From assembly GCA_018716965.1 (NCBI GenBank), contig DVJF01000067.1:1-35376 (forward strand): a stretch of DNA of 35,376 nucleotides. The letters run 5' to 3'. Below the pieces are notes generated by a model. The model saw nothing but the letters and a program-made list of their open reading frames with translations, ran no database searches and was not told the origin of the DNA. This DNA is from Candidatus Caccenecus avistercoris. Lineage in GTDB: Bacteria > Bacillota_I > Bacilli_A > RF39 > UBA660. Position numbers and translations under genes: made by a program. How positions within the stretch are numbered: the first letter of the stretch is position 1; each line of letters begins with the position of its first letter. Below are positions 18,200-27,229 of the stretch, piece by piece.

Positions 18200-18629
18200 T
18201 CGAATTTTAATGGAACTATATGATGACTATGAAAAAAATAATATAGAAAGTTTAATTGAGTTTGCCCGAAAAACATTTCCCAGCGATGGAACAGAAAAAT
18301 TATTTATAGGCTGTACTTTAATTCTTTTTTCTAGATGTAGTGGCTATAAAGCAAGATATAGCGCTACCAGAGAAGCTTTACTTTCTATAGTTTTATCAGC
18401 CAAAGAAAAAGTAGGAAACGCTAGCTTACTTGCTTTCTACTTAGATAGGGTAAATACAAAAAAAGGTATTAACAAATATTTGAAAGACATTGTGAATGAT
18501 AAGCATATTAATCAATATGCCAATTTAATAATTGAATATTTAGAACAATTTAAACCTGATTTTATAGCAGAAATAAAGCAAAATAAAAACCTAGATAATT
18601 ATTTAAATAGTATAAGAAAAGAAAAATAA
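18192..18629 (+). CDS. Hypothetical protein, third gene of the qng1-like operon
   Basis: ORF overlaps the previous gene by 8 nt; no family recognised. Confidence 0.7.
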   Translation: MINRILMELYDDYEKNNIESLIEFARKTFPSDGTEKLFIGCTLILFSRCSGYKARYSATREALLSIVLSAKEKVGNASLLAFYLDRVNTKKGINKYLKDIVNDKHINQYANLIIEYLEQFKPDFIAEIKQNKNLDNYLNSIRKEK

Positions 18630-18658
18630 GTATTATAGATGTTCTAAAAAATTTTAAC

Positions 18659-19180
18659 TTACTTTAATCCATAAATCTTATTAGTATAATCATAAAAGAG
18701 TGCTACTTTTGGTGGGTAATAAGTAAATATTATATTAATTAAGAAGAAAATAACAAAGAGTATAATTCCTAATTCTTCTAATTTCGAATAATATTCTTTT
18801 TGTAGCAATTTATAAGAAACAATTTGACTAATAATAATAGCCAAAATGAATATTCCAAAAGTTACAATCATATTATCATTAGTTTTTAAAATATATAAAT
18901 ACACTGGAGTAAAAATAAGCATAACTAAAATCATGCAAACTAGAGAAGAAATAGATTCGGCAAAGATAACATTTTTCTTTTTCTTATAATATATTTTTTC
19001 AATAATAGCCCAAAAAAGAAAAGAACCAACAATAATTTTATTATGTTCCCCAATACTTTCATTTACTGGAAAAAACAAGCTTGTAAAAAAGTTAGGAAAC
19101 CAATCATAAATAAAATGGAGTAGGGCACTAAATAAGAAAATACCCACAACACTAATTACTTTCCATTTTTTTAATGTCAT
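18659..19180 (-). CDS. DUF6512-like membrane protein (copy 2)
   Basis: MTLKKWKVISVVGIFLFSALLHFIYDWFPNFFTSLFFPVNESIGEHNKI; ATG at 19180 after an AGGTGAT RBS; paralogous to 11539-12045. Confidence 0.82.
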   Translation of the reverse strand: MTLKKWKVISVVGIFLFSALLHFIYDWFPNFFTSLFFPVNESIGEHNKIIVGSFLFWAIIEKIYYKKKKNVIFAESISSLVCMILVMLIFTPVYLYILKTNDNMIVTFGIFILAIIISQIVSYKLLQKEYYSKLEELGIILFVIFFLINIIFTYYPPKVALFYDYTNKIYGLK

Positions 19181-19243
19181 AATATCACCTGCTATTATAT
19201 AGTGTAAAAATGAAAAAAATATACACAAATAATCATTTTCTAC

Positions 19244-19284
19244 TTGACAAACACATATAATCTGTATATAGTGTATATATACAG
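19244..19284 (+). promoter_or_regulatory. GntR-2 promoter with palindromic operator
   Basis: TTGACA (19244-19249), 17 bp, TATAGT (19267-19272); perfect 9-bp inverted repeat CTGTATATA-gtgta-TATATACAG at 19262-19284. Confidence 0.8.
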
Positions 19285-19297
19285 ATGAGGTGATAGT

Positions 19298-19672
19298 TTG
19301 CAAATAATTATTAGTAATTCTATTGATACTCCTATTTATGAGCAAATAAAGAATAGTATCAAAGAAAGTATTTTAAAAGGAGAACTAATAGGAGGGGAAA
19401 CACTTCCATCTATTCGTTCTTTAGCAAGAGATCTTCGCATCAGTAATATAACAACCAAAAGAGCCTATGAAGAATTAGAGCGTGATGGTTTTATTGAAGC
19501 AATTCCTGGGAAAGGCTATTTTGTTAAGAAAAAAAGTAGTGAATTCTTAAAAGAAGAAGTTTACACAAAGATTGAAGAAAAATTAAATGAAGCAATTACC
19601 TTAGCAAACACCTACAACATCGAGTATAGCAAATTAAAAGAAATGTTAGATACACTTTATAAGGAGGAATAA
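19298..19672 (+). CDS. GntR-family regulator, YtrA-like
   Basis: TPIYEQIKNSIKESILKGELIGGETLPSIRSLARDLRISNITTKRAYEELERDGFIEAIPGKGYFV; TTG start after GAGGTGAT. Confidence 0.95.
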   Translation: MQIIISNSIDTPIYEQIKNSIKESILKGELIGGETLPSIRSLARDLRISNITTKRAYEELERDGFIEAIPGKGYFVKKKSSEFLKEEVYTKIEEKLNEAITLANTYNIEYSKLKEMLDTLYKEE

Positions 19673-19674
19673 AA

Positions 19675-20496
19675 ATGGATAGTATAAGTGTTGAAAATTT
19701 AACCAAGAAATATGAACATTTTACGTTAGATAAGCTAAGTTTGAAAGTACCAACAGGGTCAGTAGTAGGACTAGTTGGTGCCAATGGAGCCGGTAAAACA
19801 ACTTTGATTAAACTCCTACTTGGAATAATCAAAAAAGATAGTGGCAATATCAATATTATAAATAAAGAAGATATCGGAATCGTTTTAGATGATGCTTTCT
19901 TACCAGAACTATTAAAAATAAATGATATTAATAAAATAATGAAAAATGTTTACAAGAATTGGGATGAACAAGCTTTTCAAGAATATTTAAAAAAATTTAA
20001 TTTAACCAACAATATGACTATTAAATCCTTATCTAAAGGAATGAAGAAAAAACTAGAAATAGCAACATCTTTATCTCACAAGCCAAAATTATTAATATTA
20101 GATGAACCAACTAGTGGTCTAGATCCAATCGTAAGAGGAGAAGTCTTAGATTTATTTCGAGAGTTTATGGAAAGTGATGACCATAGTATTTTAATATCTT
20201 CTCACATTACAAATGATCTTGAAAATATTGCTGATTATATCGTCTTGATTAATGAAGGTAAAATTATTTTAAATAAATCTATTATAGATATCACAGATAA
20301 TTATGGAATTGTTCATTGTAACAAAGAAATGTTTGATAAATTAAAAGAAAAAGCCATAAATTATCGAAAAAATAAATATGATTATGAAGTTTTAATTGAT
20401 AATAAAAAAGAGCTTAAGAATAAATTTAAAGACATAAATATCGATAAAGCAAGTATCGATGAAATGATGTATTTACAAGTGCGAGGTGAAAAATAA
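19675..20496 (+). CDS. ABC transporter ATP-binding protein
   Basis: GLVGANGAGKTTLIKLLLG, LSKGMKKKLEIA, LLILDEPTSGLDP. Confidence 0.97.
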   Translation: MDSISVENLTKKYEHFTLDKLSLKVPTGSVVGLVGANGAGKTTLIKLLLGIIKKDSGNINIINKEDIGIVLDDAFLPELLKINDINKIMKNVYKNWDEQAFQEYLKKFNLTNNMTIKSLSKGMKKKLEIATSLSHKPKLLILDEPTSGLDPIVRGEVLDLFREFMESDDHSILISSHITNDLENIADYIVLINEGKIILNKSIIDITDNYGIVHCNKEMFDKLKEKAINYRKNKYDYEVLIDNKKELKNKFKDINIDKASIDEMMYLQVRGEK

Positions 20497-21149
20497 TGAA
20501 AGGATTAATTTTAAAAGATTTGCTTATTTTAAAAAATCAAATGCGCAGTGTCTTAATTATTATACTAGGATTTATTCTTTTATCTTTATGGATGGAAAAT
20601 TATTTTTATATAGCATTTATTATTCCATTTTATATTGTAATGCTTGTAATATCCACTTTTAGCTATGATGATTTAAATAATTCCAATACTTATATTGTAG
20701 CACTTCCCTATAGCCGCAAAACAATTGTTAAATCTCGATATATCTTAAGTGTGATAAGTATTATAACATCTTTATTAATTGGCTTAGTACTATCTCTAAT
20801 TATTCCTATATTTAATAGTGAAATGGATTTTGCAAGCACTTTTGCATCAACCGCTGCCACTATTTTAGGAGTAATTTTCGTAATTGCACTACTCATGCCA
20901 TTTTTCTACAAATTCGGTGTTCAAAAAGGCAGAATAATGTTATTTATAGCTATCATGGGAATATCTATATTAATTGGTATTATTATTTCCTTATTTGAAA
21001 ATGCTAATCTAAACATTGCTTCCTTCTTTAACAGCTTAGAAAATATGAATTTTATTATTTTAATATTAATAGCTATAGCCATCATGACAATTATCCTCTA
21101 TATTTCTTATCTGGCTTCTTGTAAAATTTTTAAAAATAAAGAATTTTAG
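20496..21149 (+). CDS. ABC-2 type permease
   Basis: Multi-TM; MKGLILKDLLILKNQMRS start typical of ABC-2 permeases; adjacent to the ATPase. Confidence 0.88.
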   Translation: MKGLILKDLLILKNQMRSVLIIILGFILLSLWMENYFYIAFIIPFYIVMLVISTFSYDDLNNSNTYIVALPYSRKTIVKSRYILSVISIITSLLIGLVLSLIIPIFNSEMDFASTFASTAATILGVIFVIALLMPFFYKFGVQKGRIMLFIAIMGISILIGIIISLFENANLNIASFFNSLENMNFIILILIAIAIMTIILYISYLASCKIFKNKEF

Positions 21150-21161
21150 TCTAATATATGT

Positions 21162-21189
21162 CAAGTGCCCTCCAGTGCTTGCTTTTTTT
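21162..21189 (+). terminator. Intrinsic terminator
   Basis: CAAGUGC-CCUCCA-GUGCUUG stem (two G-U pairs) followed by CTTTTTTTT. Confidence 0.65.
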
Positions 21190-21225
21190 TATGAGAAATA
21201 TAGTATAATAATGCCGAGGTGTTAT

Positions 21226-22605
21226 ATGAAAAGTAGTAAAAGAAGTAAAAAAATAAAGCTGACAAAAAAAGCTAAAATATTTGGTAGCATTATTATTATA
21301 GGAATAGTTTTATGTTCTTTAACATTTATTCATTCAAATAAAAATTTAGAAGTAGAAGTACATGAAATCGAAGAAGAAAAAAATTACACCTTAAAAATAG
21401 ATTATCCCGAAATAGAAAATAAAAATATAAATGATAAAGTTACAAAACATATCCAACAACATAAAGACGAGTTTCTAAAAATGGCAGAAAAATTAGATCA
21501 AGTAACAGAAACAAAATTAGATTTATCCATAACTTATACTCTAGAAGATTTATTTAATTATAAAGCCTTGCATTTAACAATTTACTCTTTCACAGGCGGA
21601 GCCCATTATAATAAAGAAATTAAGTCTTATTATTTCAACAAAGAAAATGGTGAAGAAGTAAATATAACTAACTTTTTAGAACAAAATGCATCTTTAGAAG
21701 ACTTATCTAACTTAGCTTATTATTACACTCTAGATTACTATAAACAAGCGAATAAAGAATATGATGAAGAATGGATAAAAGAGGGTACTAGTGCGAAGAT
21801 CGAAAATTTCTCTCATTTTGATATTACCGAAGATGGCTTAAAACTATTATTTCCTCATTATCAAGTAGGACCATATTCCGATGGTGAAATAGAAATTACG
21901 ATCCCTGAAGAAAAATTAAAAGGAATTATAAAAAAAGAATATTTAAGTATTGAAGAAGAACCAATAACCTTTCCTAATTCTCCTAAACGAGATTTAAGTG
22001 AATTCCAAAATAAAAAACTTCTAGCTTTTACTTTTGATGATGGACCAAGTAATGGACCAACCAATAAATTATTAGATAATTTAGACAAATATAATGCTAG
22101 AGTAACTTTCTTTGTTTTAGGAAGTAGGGTAAATACTTACAACAATACTTTAAAAAGAGCGTATGAGATGGGAAATCTTATTGGTAGCCATACCTATAGT
22201 CATCTAAACCTATTTAAATTAGGTGATTATGATATTATGAAAGAAATTAATAGTACCAATGATGCTATTGAAAACATTTTAGGTATTCGTCCTGATAAGC
22301 TTAGAGCCCCTTATGGTAATACTAATGAACACATAAGAAATCTAAGTAATATGTATTCTATATTATGGGATATTGACACAGAAGATTGGCGCTACAAAGA
22401 TGCCGAAAAAATTAAAGAAAATATTGTATCTCACGCTCATGATGGAGCAATTATTCTTCTTCATGATATATATGAAACCAGTGTAGAAGGAGCCTTACTT
22501 GCTATGGAGGAATTACAAAATGAATATGCTTTTGTAACCATTGATGAAATGATTGAATTAAAAGGTATCACTTTAGATAAAACTAAATCTTATTTTAACT
22601 TCTAA
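21226..22605 (+). CDS. Membrane-anchored polysaccharide deacetylase (NodB domain, DUF3298-like N-terminus)
   Basis: TFDDGPSNGPTNKLLDNL, GSHTYSHLNL, LRAPYGNTNEHI, DTEDWRY, ILLHDIYE. Confidence 0.93.
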   Translation: MKSSKRSKKIKLTKKAKIFGSIIIIGIVLCSLTFIHSNKNLEVEVHEIEEEKNYTLKIDYPEIENKNINDKVTKHIQQHKDEFLKMAEKLDQVTETKLDLSITYTLEDLFNYKALHLTIYSFTGGAHYNKEIKSYYFNKENGEEVNITNFLEQNASLEDLSNLAYYYTLDYYKQANKEYDEEWIKEGTSAKIENFSHFDITEDGLKLLFPHYQVGPYSDGEIEITIPEEKLKGIIKKEYLSIEEEPITFPNSPKRDLSEFQNKKLLAFTFDDGPSNGPTNKLLDNLDKYNARVTFFVLGSRVNTYNNTLKRAYEMGNLIGSHTYSHLNLFKLGDYDIMKEINSTNDAIENILGIRPDKLRAPYGNTNEHIRNLSNMYSILWDIDTEDWRYKDAEKIKENIVSHAHDGAIILLHDIYETSVEGALLAMEELQNEYAFVTIDEMIELKGITLDKTKSYFNF

Positions 22606-22623
22606 TGAAAGAAAGGTGTAAAA

Positions 22624-23748
22624 ATGATTAAATTTATAAATGTCTCAAAAACATTTGGAAACAAAAAGATTTTAGACAATATCAATTTAGAAATCGAAAA
22701 AAATAAAATTACATGTTTAATCGGAGAAAGTGGTTGTGGAAAAACCACTCTTTTAAAGATGATTAACCGCTTAAATGATCCTACTAGTGGTATAATTACA
22801 ATTAATGGGAAAAACATATTAAAAGAAGATCCTATAAAATTAAGAAGAAATATAGGCTATGTAATTCAACAAACAGGATTATTTCCTCATATGACTATAG
22901 AAGAAAATATTGAAATTATACCTAGAATTGAAAAAGCACCCCAAAAAGTAATGGAAAAGAAAACGCTAGAATTAATGGATATGATTGACTTAAATCCAAA
23001 TGAATATTTAAAAAGATATCCAAGTGAATTATCTGGAGGTCAGCAACAAAGAATAGGGATTGCTCGAGCATTTGCAACAGACCCTAACATTATTTTAATG
23101 GATGAGCCATTTAGTGCTTTAGATCCAGTAACCAGATTATCTTTACAAGATGAGTTAATAAAAATTCAAAACAAGCATAAAAAAACAATTGTCTTTGTAA
23201 CACATGATATGGATGAAGCTATAAAATTAGCAGATAAAATTGCCATCTTAGAAAGTGGTCATATTATCCAATACGATACACCCGAAATGATTTTAAAAGC
23301 CCCAGCTAATAATTATGTAAAAGAATTTGTAGGTACTAAAAGAATATGGTCATCACCTGAACTAATTAAAGTAGAAGACATTATGATTGCTCATCCTGTA
23401 ACATGTACTCCAGAATATTCTATCTTTTATTGCTTAAATAAAATGCGAATGATGAAAGTAGATACATTAATGGTAGTAAATGAAGAGAATGTTTTATTAG
23501 GTATACTTTATGCGTCAAACTTAACAGGAATAACTGATTATGATAAAAAAGCAAAAGACTTTATTGAAAAAGATTTTCTTGCTACCCATCCTCAAGATTC
23601 TATTATTGATTTAGTTGGTTTAATTAATGAGCAAAAAATTACTACTATGCCAGTAATAGACAAAAAGGGAAAATTAAAAGGACTAATTACAAGAAGCACA
23701 CTTCTAACTTATATGAGCAAACAATTCTTGAAAGATGGTGAAAAGTAA
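22624..23748 (+). CDS. opuCA: Osmoprotectant (glycine betaine/carnitine/choline) ABC transporter ATPase with CBS domains
   Basis: IGESGCGKTTLLKMINRL, SGGQQQRIGIARAFATDP, MDEPFSALDPVTR; C-terminal CBS-like repeats. Confidence 0.92.
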   Translation: MIKFINVSKTFGNKKILDNINLEIEKNKITCLIGESGCGKTTLLKMINRLNDPTSGIITINGKNILKEDPIKLRRNIGYVIQQTGLFPHMTIEENIEIIPRIEKAPQKVMEKKTLELMDMIDLNPNEYLKRYPSELSGGQQQRIGIARAFATDPNIILMDEPFSALDPVTRLSLQDELIKIQNKHKKTIVFVTHDMDEAIKLADKIAILESGHIIQYDTPEMILKAPANNYVKEFVGTKRIWSSPELIKVEDIMIAHPVTCTPEYSIFYCLNKMRMMKVDTLMVVNEENVLLGILYASNLTGITDYDKKAKDFIEKDFLATHPQDSIIDLVGLINEQKITTMPVIDKKGKLKGLITRSTLLTYMSKQFLKDGEK

Positions 23749-25322
23749 TGGCATTTTTAGATTATCTATTTTCGAATTTTTCTGAAATATTAGACCTTTT
23801 AATTGAACATATCAAATTAACATCTTTATCGGTTCTAATTGCTATTATAATTGGAGTGCCAATAGGAATATTAATTTGTTATATGAAAAAAATAGGAAGA
23901 CCTGTTCTTGCTTTTGCTAACATTATGCAAGCAATTCCATCAATGGCATTATTAGGATTTACCATTCCTTTTTTAGGAATTGGCACAATACCTGCTATAT
24001 TAATGGTAGTATTGTATTCTTTATTACCAATTATAAAAAATACGTATACAGGAATTGCTAATATTAATCCTCAAATGATTGAGGCAGCAACTGGGATCGG
24101 CTTAACAAAATGGCAAATACTAACGAAAGTTCAAATTCCTTTAGCTCTACCAGTAATTATGAGTGGTATTCGTATCTCAGCAGTTAGTGCAGTAGGTTTA
24201 ATGACTCTAGCCGCATTCTGTGGAGCAGGTGGTTTAGGCTATTTAGTTTATGCTGGGATTCGTTCTATTAATAATTATCAGATTTTATCAGGAGCTATAC
24301 CAGCATGTTTGTTAGCATTATTCATTGATTACGTCTTAGGAATTATTGAAAACTTAGTTACTCCTAAATATAATAAAGATAAAACAAAAAAAGGTTTTTT
24401 CAAAAGAGAAAAGACCCAGAAAGCAATTTTAATAATAGTAGGAATTTTACTTATTGTACTATTAATATTCCCAATGTTTTTCCAAGAGAAAAATGATAGA
24501 GAAATAACAATTGGTAGTATGGATTTTACTGAACAAGAAATACTATCTTATATGATAAAAGATTTAATTGAAGACCGAACAGATATAAAAGTAAATCAAA
24601 AATTATCTCTTGGTTCATCAAGTATTGTATTATCCGCAATAAAAGAAAATGATATTGATTTATACATTGATTATACGGGAACTATTTATGGTAGTGTTCT
24701 AAAAAAAGATCCAAACTCCAATATTAACGAAGTTTATCAAATATCTAAAAAAGAACTGAAAGAAACATACGATTTAAATATCCTAAATGACTTAAATTTT
24801 AGTAATACCTATACATTAGCCGTAACTAAAGAAACAGCTCAAAAATACAATTTGCGAACAATTAGTGATTTGAGTATTGTATCAAAGGAGTTAATATTTT
24901 CACCGACTTTAGTATTTATGGAAAGGACGGACTGTTGGTTAGGACTACAAAAAGCATATCCTATAGCTTTTAAAGACGTTATTGCTTTAGATGGAGCCCC
25001 AAGATATTTAGCTTTAATGAATAAAGAAAGTGATGTCATCGATGCTTATTCAACTGATGGTTTATTAAAAAAATATGATTTAGTAGTTTTAGAAGATGAT
25101 AAAAATTTCTTTTTACCTTACCAAGCTATCCCAATTGTTAATAATCGTATATTAGAGGAATTTCCAGAAATTATTCCTTTATTAGAAGAATTAAGTAATT
25201 ATTTAAATGATAATATAATGAGAGAACTAAATTACTTAGTAGATGAAGAAAGAATAGAGCCAAAAGAAGTAGCTCAAAATTTTTTAATCCAAAACAATTT
25301 AATTACGAAAGAAACAATATAA
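23748..25322 (+). CDS. Osmoprotectant ABC transporter permease fused to substrate-binding domain
   Basis: Permease domain (AIPSMALLGFTIPFLGIGTIPAI, EAATGIGLTKWQIL), then ITIGSMDFTEQEILSYMI...DLYIDYTGTIYGSVL OpuAC-like binding domain. Confidence 0.93.
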   Translation: MAFLDYLFSNFSEILDLLIEHIKLTSLSVLIAIIIGVPIGILICYMKKIGRPVLAFANIMQAIPSMALLGFTIPFLGIGTIPAILMVVLYSLLPIIKNTYTGIANINPQMIEAATGIGLTKWQILTKVQIPLALPVIMSGIRISAVSAVGLMTLAAFCGAGGLGYLVYAGIRSINNYQILSGAIPACLLALFIDYVLGIIENLVTPKYNKDKTKKGFFKREKTQKAILIIVGILLIVLLIFPMFFQEKNDREITIGSMDFTEQEILSYMIKDLIEDRTDIKVNQKLSLGSSSIVLSAIKENDIDLYIDYTGTIYGSVLKKDPNSNINEVYQISKKELKETYDLNILNDLNFSNTYTLAVTKETAQKYNLRTISDLSIVSKELIFSPTLVFMERTDCWLGLQKAYPIAFKDVIALDGAPRYLALMNKESDVIDAYSTDGLLKKYDLVVLEDDKNFFLPYQAIPIVNNRILEEFPEIIPLLEELSNYLNDNIMRELNYLVDEERIEPKEVAQNFLIQNNLITKETI

Positions 25323-25323
25323 A

Positions 25324-25346
25324 AACACATCCTTATCGGGTGTGTT
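25324..25346. terminator. Bidirectional terminator between the osmoprotectant transporter gene and rpmB
   Basis: AACACAtCCTTATCGGgTGTGTT hairpin. Confidence 0.65.
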
Positions 25347-25506
25347 ATTTTTCCATTGTTCTAGCTTCTCTAGCACTAATTCTTACCTTAGTTCCATCAA
25401 TAGTCTTCTTTTGAATATTAGGTTTTTGCTTCATTTTAGTTGCGTTAAGTGCATGACTTCTCTTATTGCCTGTTAAAGGTTTCTTTGTTGTAACTTTCTT
25501 AGCCAT
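25345..25506 (-). CDS. rpmB: 50S ribosomal protein L28 (no-CxxC form)
   Basis: MAKKVTTKKPLTGNKRSHALNATKMKQKPNIQKK...VRISAREARTMEK. Confidence 0.93.
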   Translation of the reverse strand: MAKKVTTKKPLTGNKRSHALNATKMKQKPNIQKKTIDGTKVRISAREARTMEK

Positions 25507-25632
25507 TTTGCCACCTCCATAAATTTCATTACTTAAAAACTTTACCATATTATATGGAAAAAGTCAATTTAATATCGCAATTTTAAGCATATTTCTCATA
25601 AGAATACATACAATTTTTTAGGAGATGATAAG

Positions 25633-26337
25633 ATGAATTGTAAAATACCATTTACAAAGGATATTGATTTCGAAAAAAAAGTAAGTGAAATAACTTCTAT
25701 CAGTCTTGAACACGAAACCAAAGTAGAAGAGGATACATTAAAAGGAAACTTCATTGTATCTGGAGATTTTAAAAGTCATGAAGTAAGTGTTAATAAAGAA
25801 CCATTTTCTTATATCCTACCTTTTGAAATTGATTTAGCGGAAGATATTGATAGGGATACAATTGAATTTATGATTGAAGATTTTACTTATGAAATAGTAG
25901 ATAATACGATTCTTCGAATCAATATTGATTTTAATGTTATAGCCAGTCTAAAAGAAAAAGAAGAAGAGCCAAATGAAGAAGAAGTATTATTTCAAGATGC
26001 TAGCAATGCTTTTTTAGAAGAAGAGGAAGTCTTAGATGAAGACGAAAGAAAAGAACCGCTAATAGAAGAAGAAAAAGAAGTTTTAGAAGAACAAAAAGAA
26101 GAAGAAACAAAAGAAGTAAAAGAAGAAGAAAGAGAGAGTGAAGATACAATAATAAACAGTATTAAAAGTGATGGTAAAGAATATGCTACTTATCACATTC
26201 ATATGGTAAGTGATGGAGAAAGTATTGAAACTATTTGTACGATGTATAATTCTAATCTAAATATCTTGCAAGATTATAATGATTTAGCCAATATTACTCC
26301 TGGGGATAAATTAATTATACCTGAGAATAATGAATAA
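25633..26337 (+). CDS. SpoVID-like protein: N-terminal spore-coat-assembly-like domain, acidic linker, C-terminal LysM
   Basis: YHIHMVSDGESIETICTMYNSNLNILQDYNDLANITPGDKLIIPEN is LysM-like; N-terminal domain plus E/K-rich linker; followed by a YsxE-like gene as in Bacillus spoVID-ysxE. Confidence 0.72.
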   Translation: MNCKIPFTKDIDFEKKVSEITSISLEHETKVEEDTLKGNFIVSGDFKSHEVSVNKEPFSYILPFEIDLAEDIDRDTIEFMIEDFTYEIVDNTILRINIDFNVIASLKEKEEEPNEEEVLFQDASNAFLEEEEVLDEDERKEPLIEEEKEVLEEQKEEETKEVKEEERESEDTIINSIKSDGKEYATYHIHMVSDGESIETICTMYNSNLNILQDYNDLANITPGDKLIIPENNE

Positions 26338-27229
26338 TGCTTTAGAAGTATTAAAAAGAGAATTTAAGCCATATCGTTTAACCAAAAAGAAAAATGTAAC
26401 AATTATTGATTCTACTAGTGGCACATTTGTCGTAAAAGAAAAAAAAGATAACAAAGTAGCTAATGCCTATGAGTATTTAAAAAGCCGCAATTTTGATTAT
26501 TTTCCTCCTTTAGCTCTAAATGATAGAGGGGATGTAAATGTCTTTGAATATATAGAAGATGTAAAAATGCCCAAAGAACAAAAAGCGATGGATATGGTTG
26601 ACTTAGTAGCACTCCTTCATAACAAAACAACTTATTTTAAAGAAGTAACTGAAGATAAATACAAAGAAATTTATGAAAACTTAAAAGACAACATTATTTA
26701 TACTAAAAACTATTATGACTTTCTATATGAAAAATTAATCGAAGAAGTATATCCATCGCCCAGTCATTATTTATTAATGCGTAACATTTATAAAATTTTT
26801 GAATCCTTAGATTTTTGCACAAACGAGTTAGAAGATTGGTTTGAAAAATCCCGAAATGAAAAGAAAACTAGGGTAGCTTTTATCCATAATAATTTAGAAA
26901 CGGATCATTTTATTAAAAATAACCGAGAATATTTAATAAGTTGGGAAAAATCAAAAATCGATTCTCCTGTTCTTGATTTAATAGGATTTTATCAAAAAGA
27001 ATATATGAATTTAAATTTTGAAGCTATATTAGAAAGATATTTTCGCTCTTATCCTTTAAGTCCCGAAGAAAAACACTTATTTTTCTTAGTCATAAGTATT
27101 CCACCAATTATAAACTTAGAGGGAAGTGAACTTTCTATTACCAAAGAAATTCGTAAAAAACTAGATTATATGTTTAAAACAGAAAATTTAGTTAAAAATC
27201 TTCTTCCTCCTAACAACGGGGATAGATAA
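26330..27229 (+). CDS. Spore-coat kinase-like protein, CotS/YsxE family
   Basis: LLHNKTTYFKEVTEDKYKEIYENLKDNI...PSPSHYLLMRNIYKIFESLDFC; overlaps the upstream SpoVID-like gene. Confidence 0.75.
   Translation: MNNALEVLKREFKPYRLTKKKNVTIIDSTSGTFVVKEKKDNKVANAYEYLKSRNFDYFPPLALNDRGDVNVFEYIEDVKMPKEQKAMDMVDLVALLHNKTTYFKEVTEDKYKEIYENLKDNIIYTKNYYDFLYEKLIEEVYPSPSHYLLMRNIYKIFESLDFCTNELEDWFEKSRNEKKTRVAFIHNNLETDHFIKNNREYLISWEKSKIDSPVLDLIGFYQKEYMNLNFEAILERYFRSYPLSPEEKHLFFLVISIPPIINLEGSELSITKEIRKKLDYMFKTENLVKNLLPPNNGDR

Noticed and set aside
16839-18629. Possible defence operon based on UDG-like and unknown small proteins beside an ORF6N gene
   Set aside because: No nuclease, helicase, NTPase or toxin signature; linkage to the Qng1-like gene supports metabolism instead.
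25980-26150. GAAGAA-rich repeats, considered as a possible DNA repeat array
   Set aside because: Simply Glu/Lys codons of the acidic linker in the SpoVID-like protein; no regular unit.
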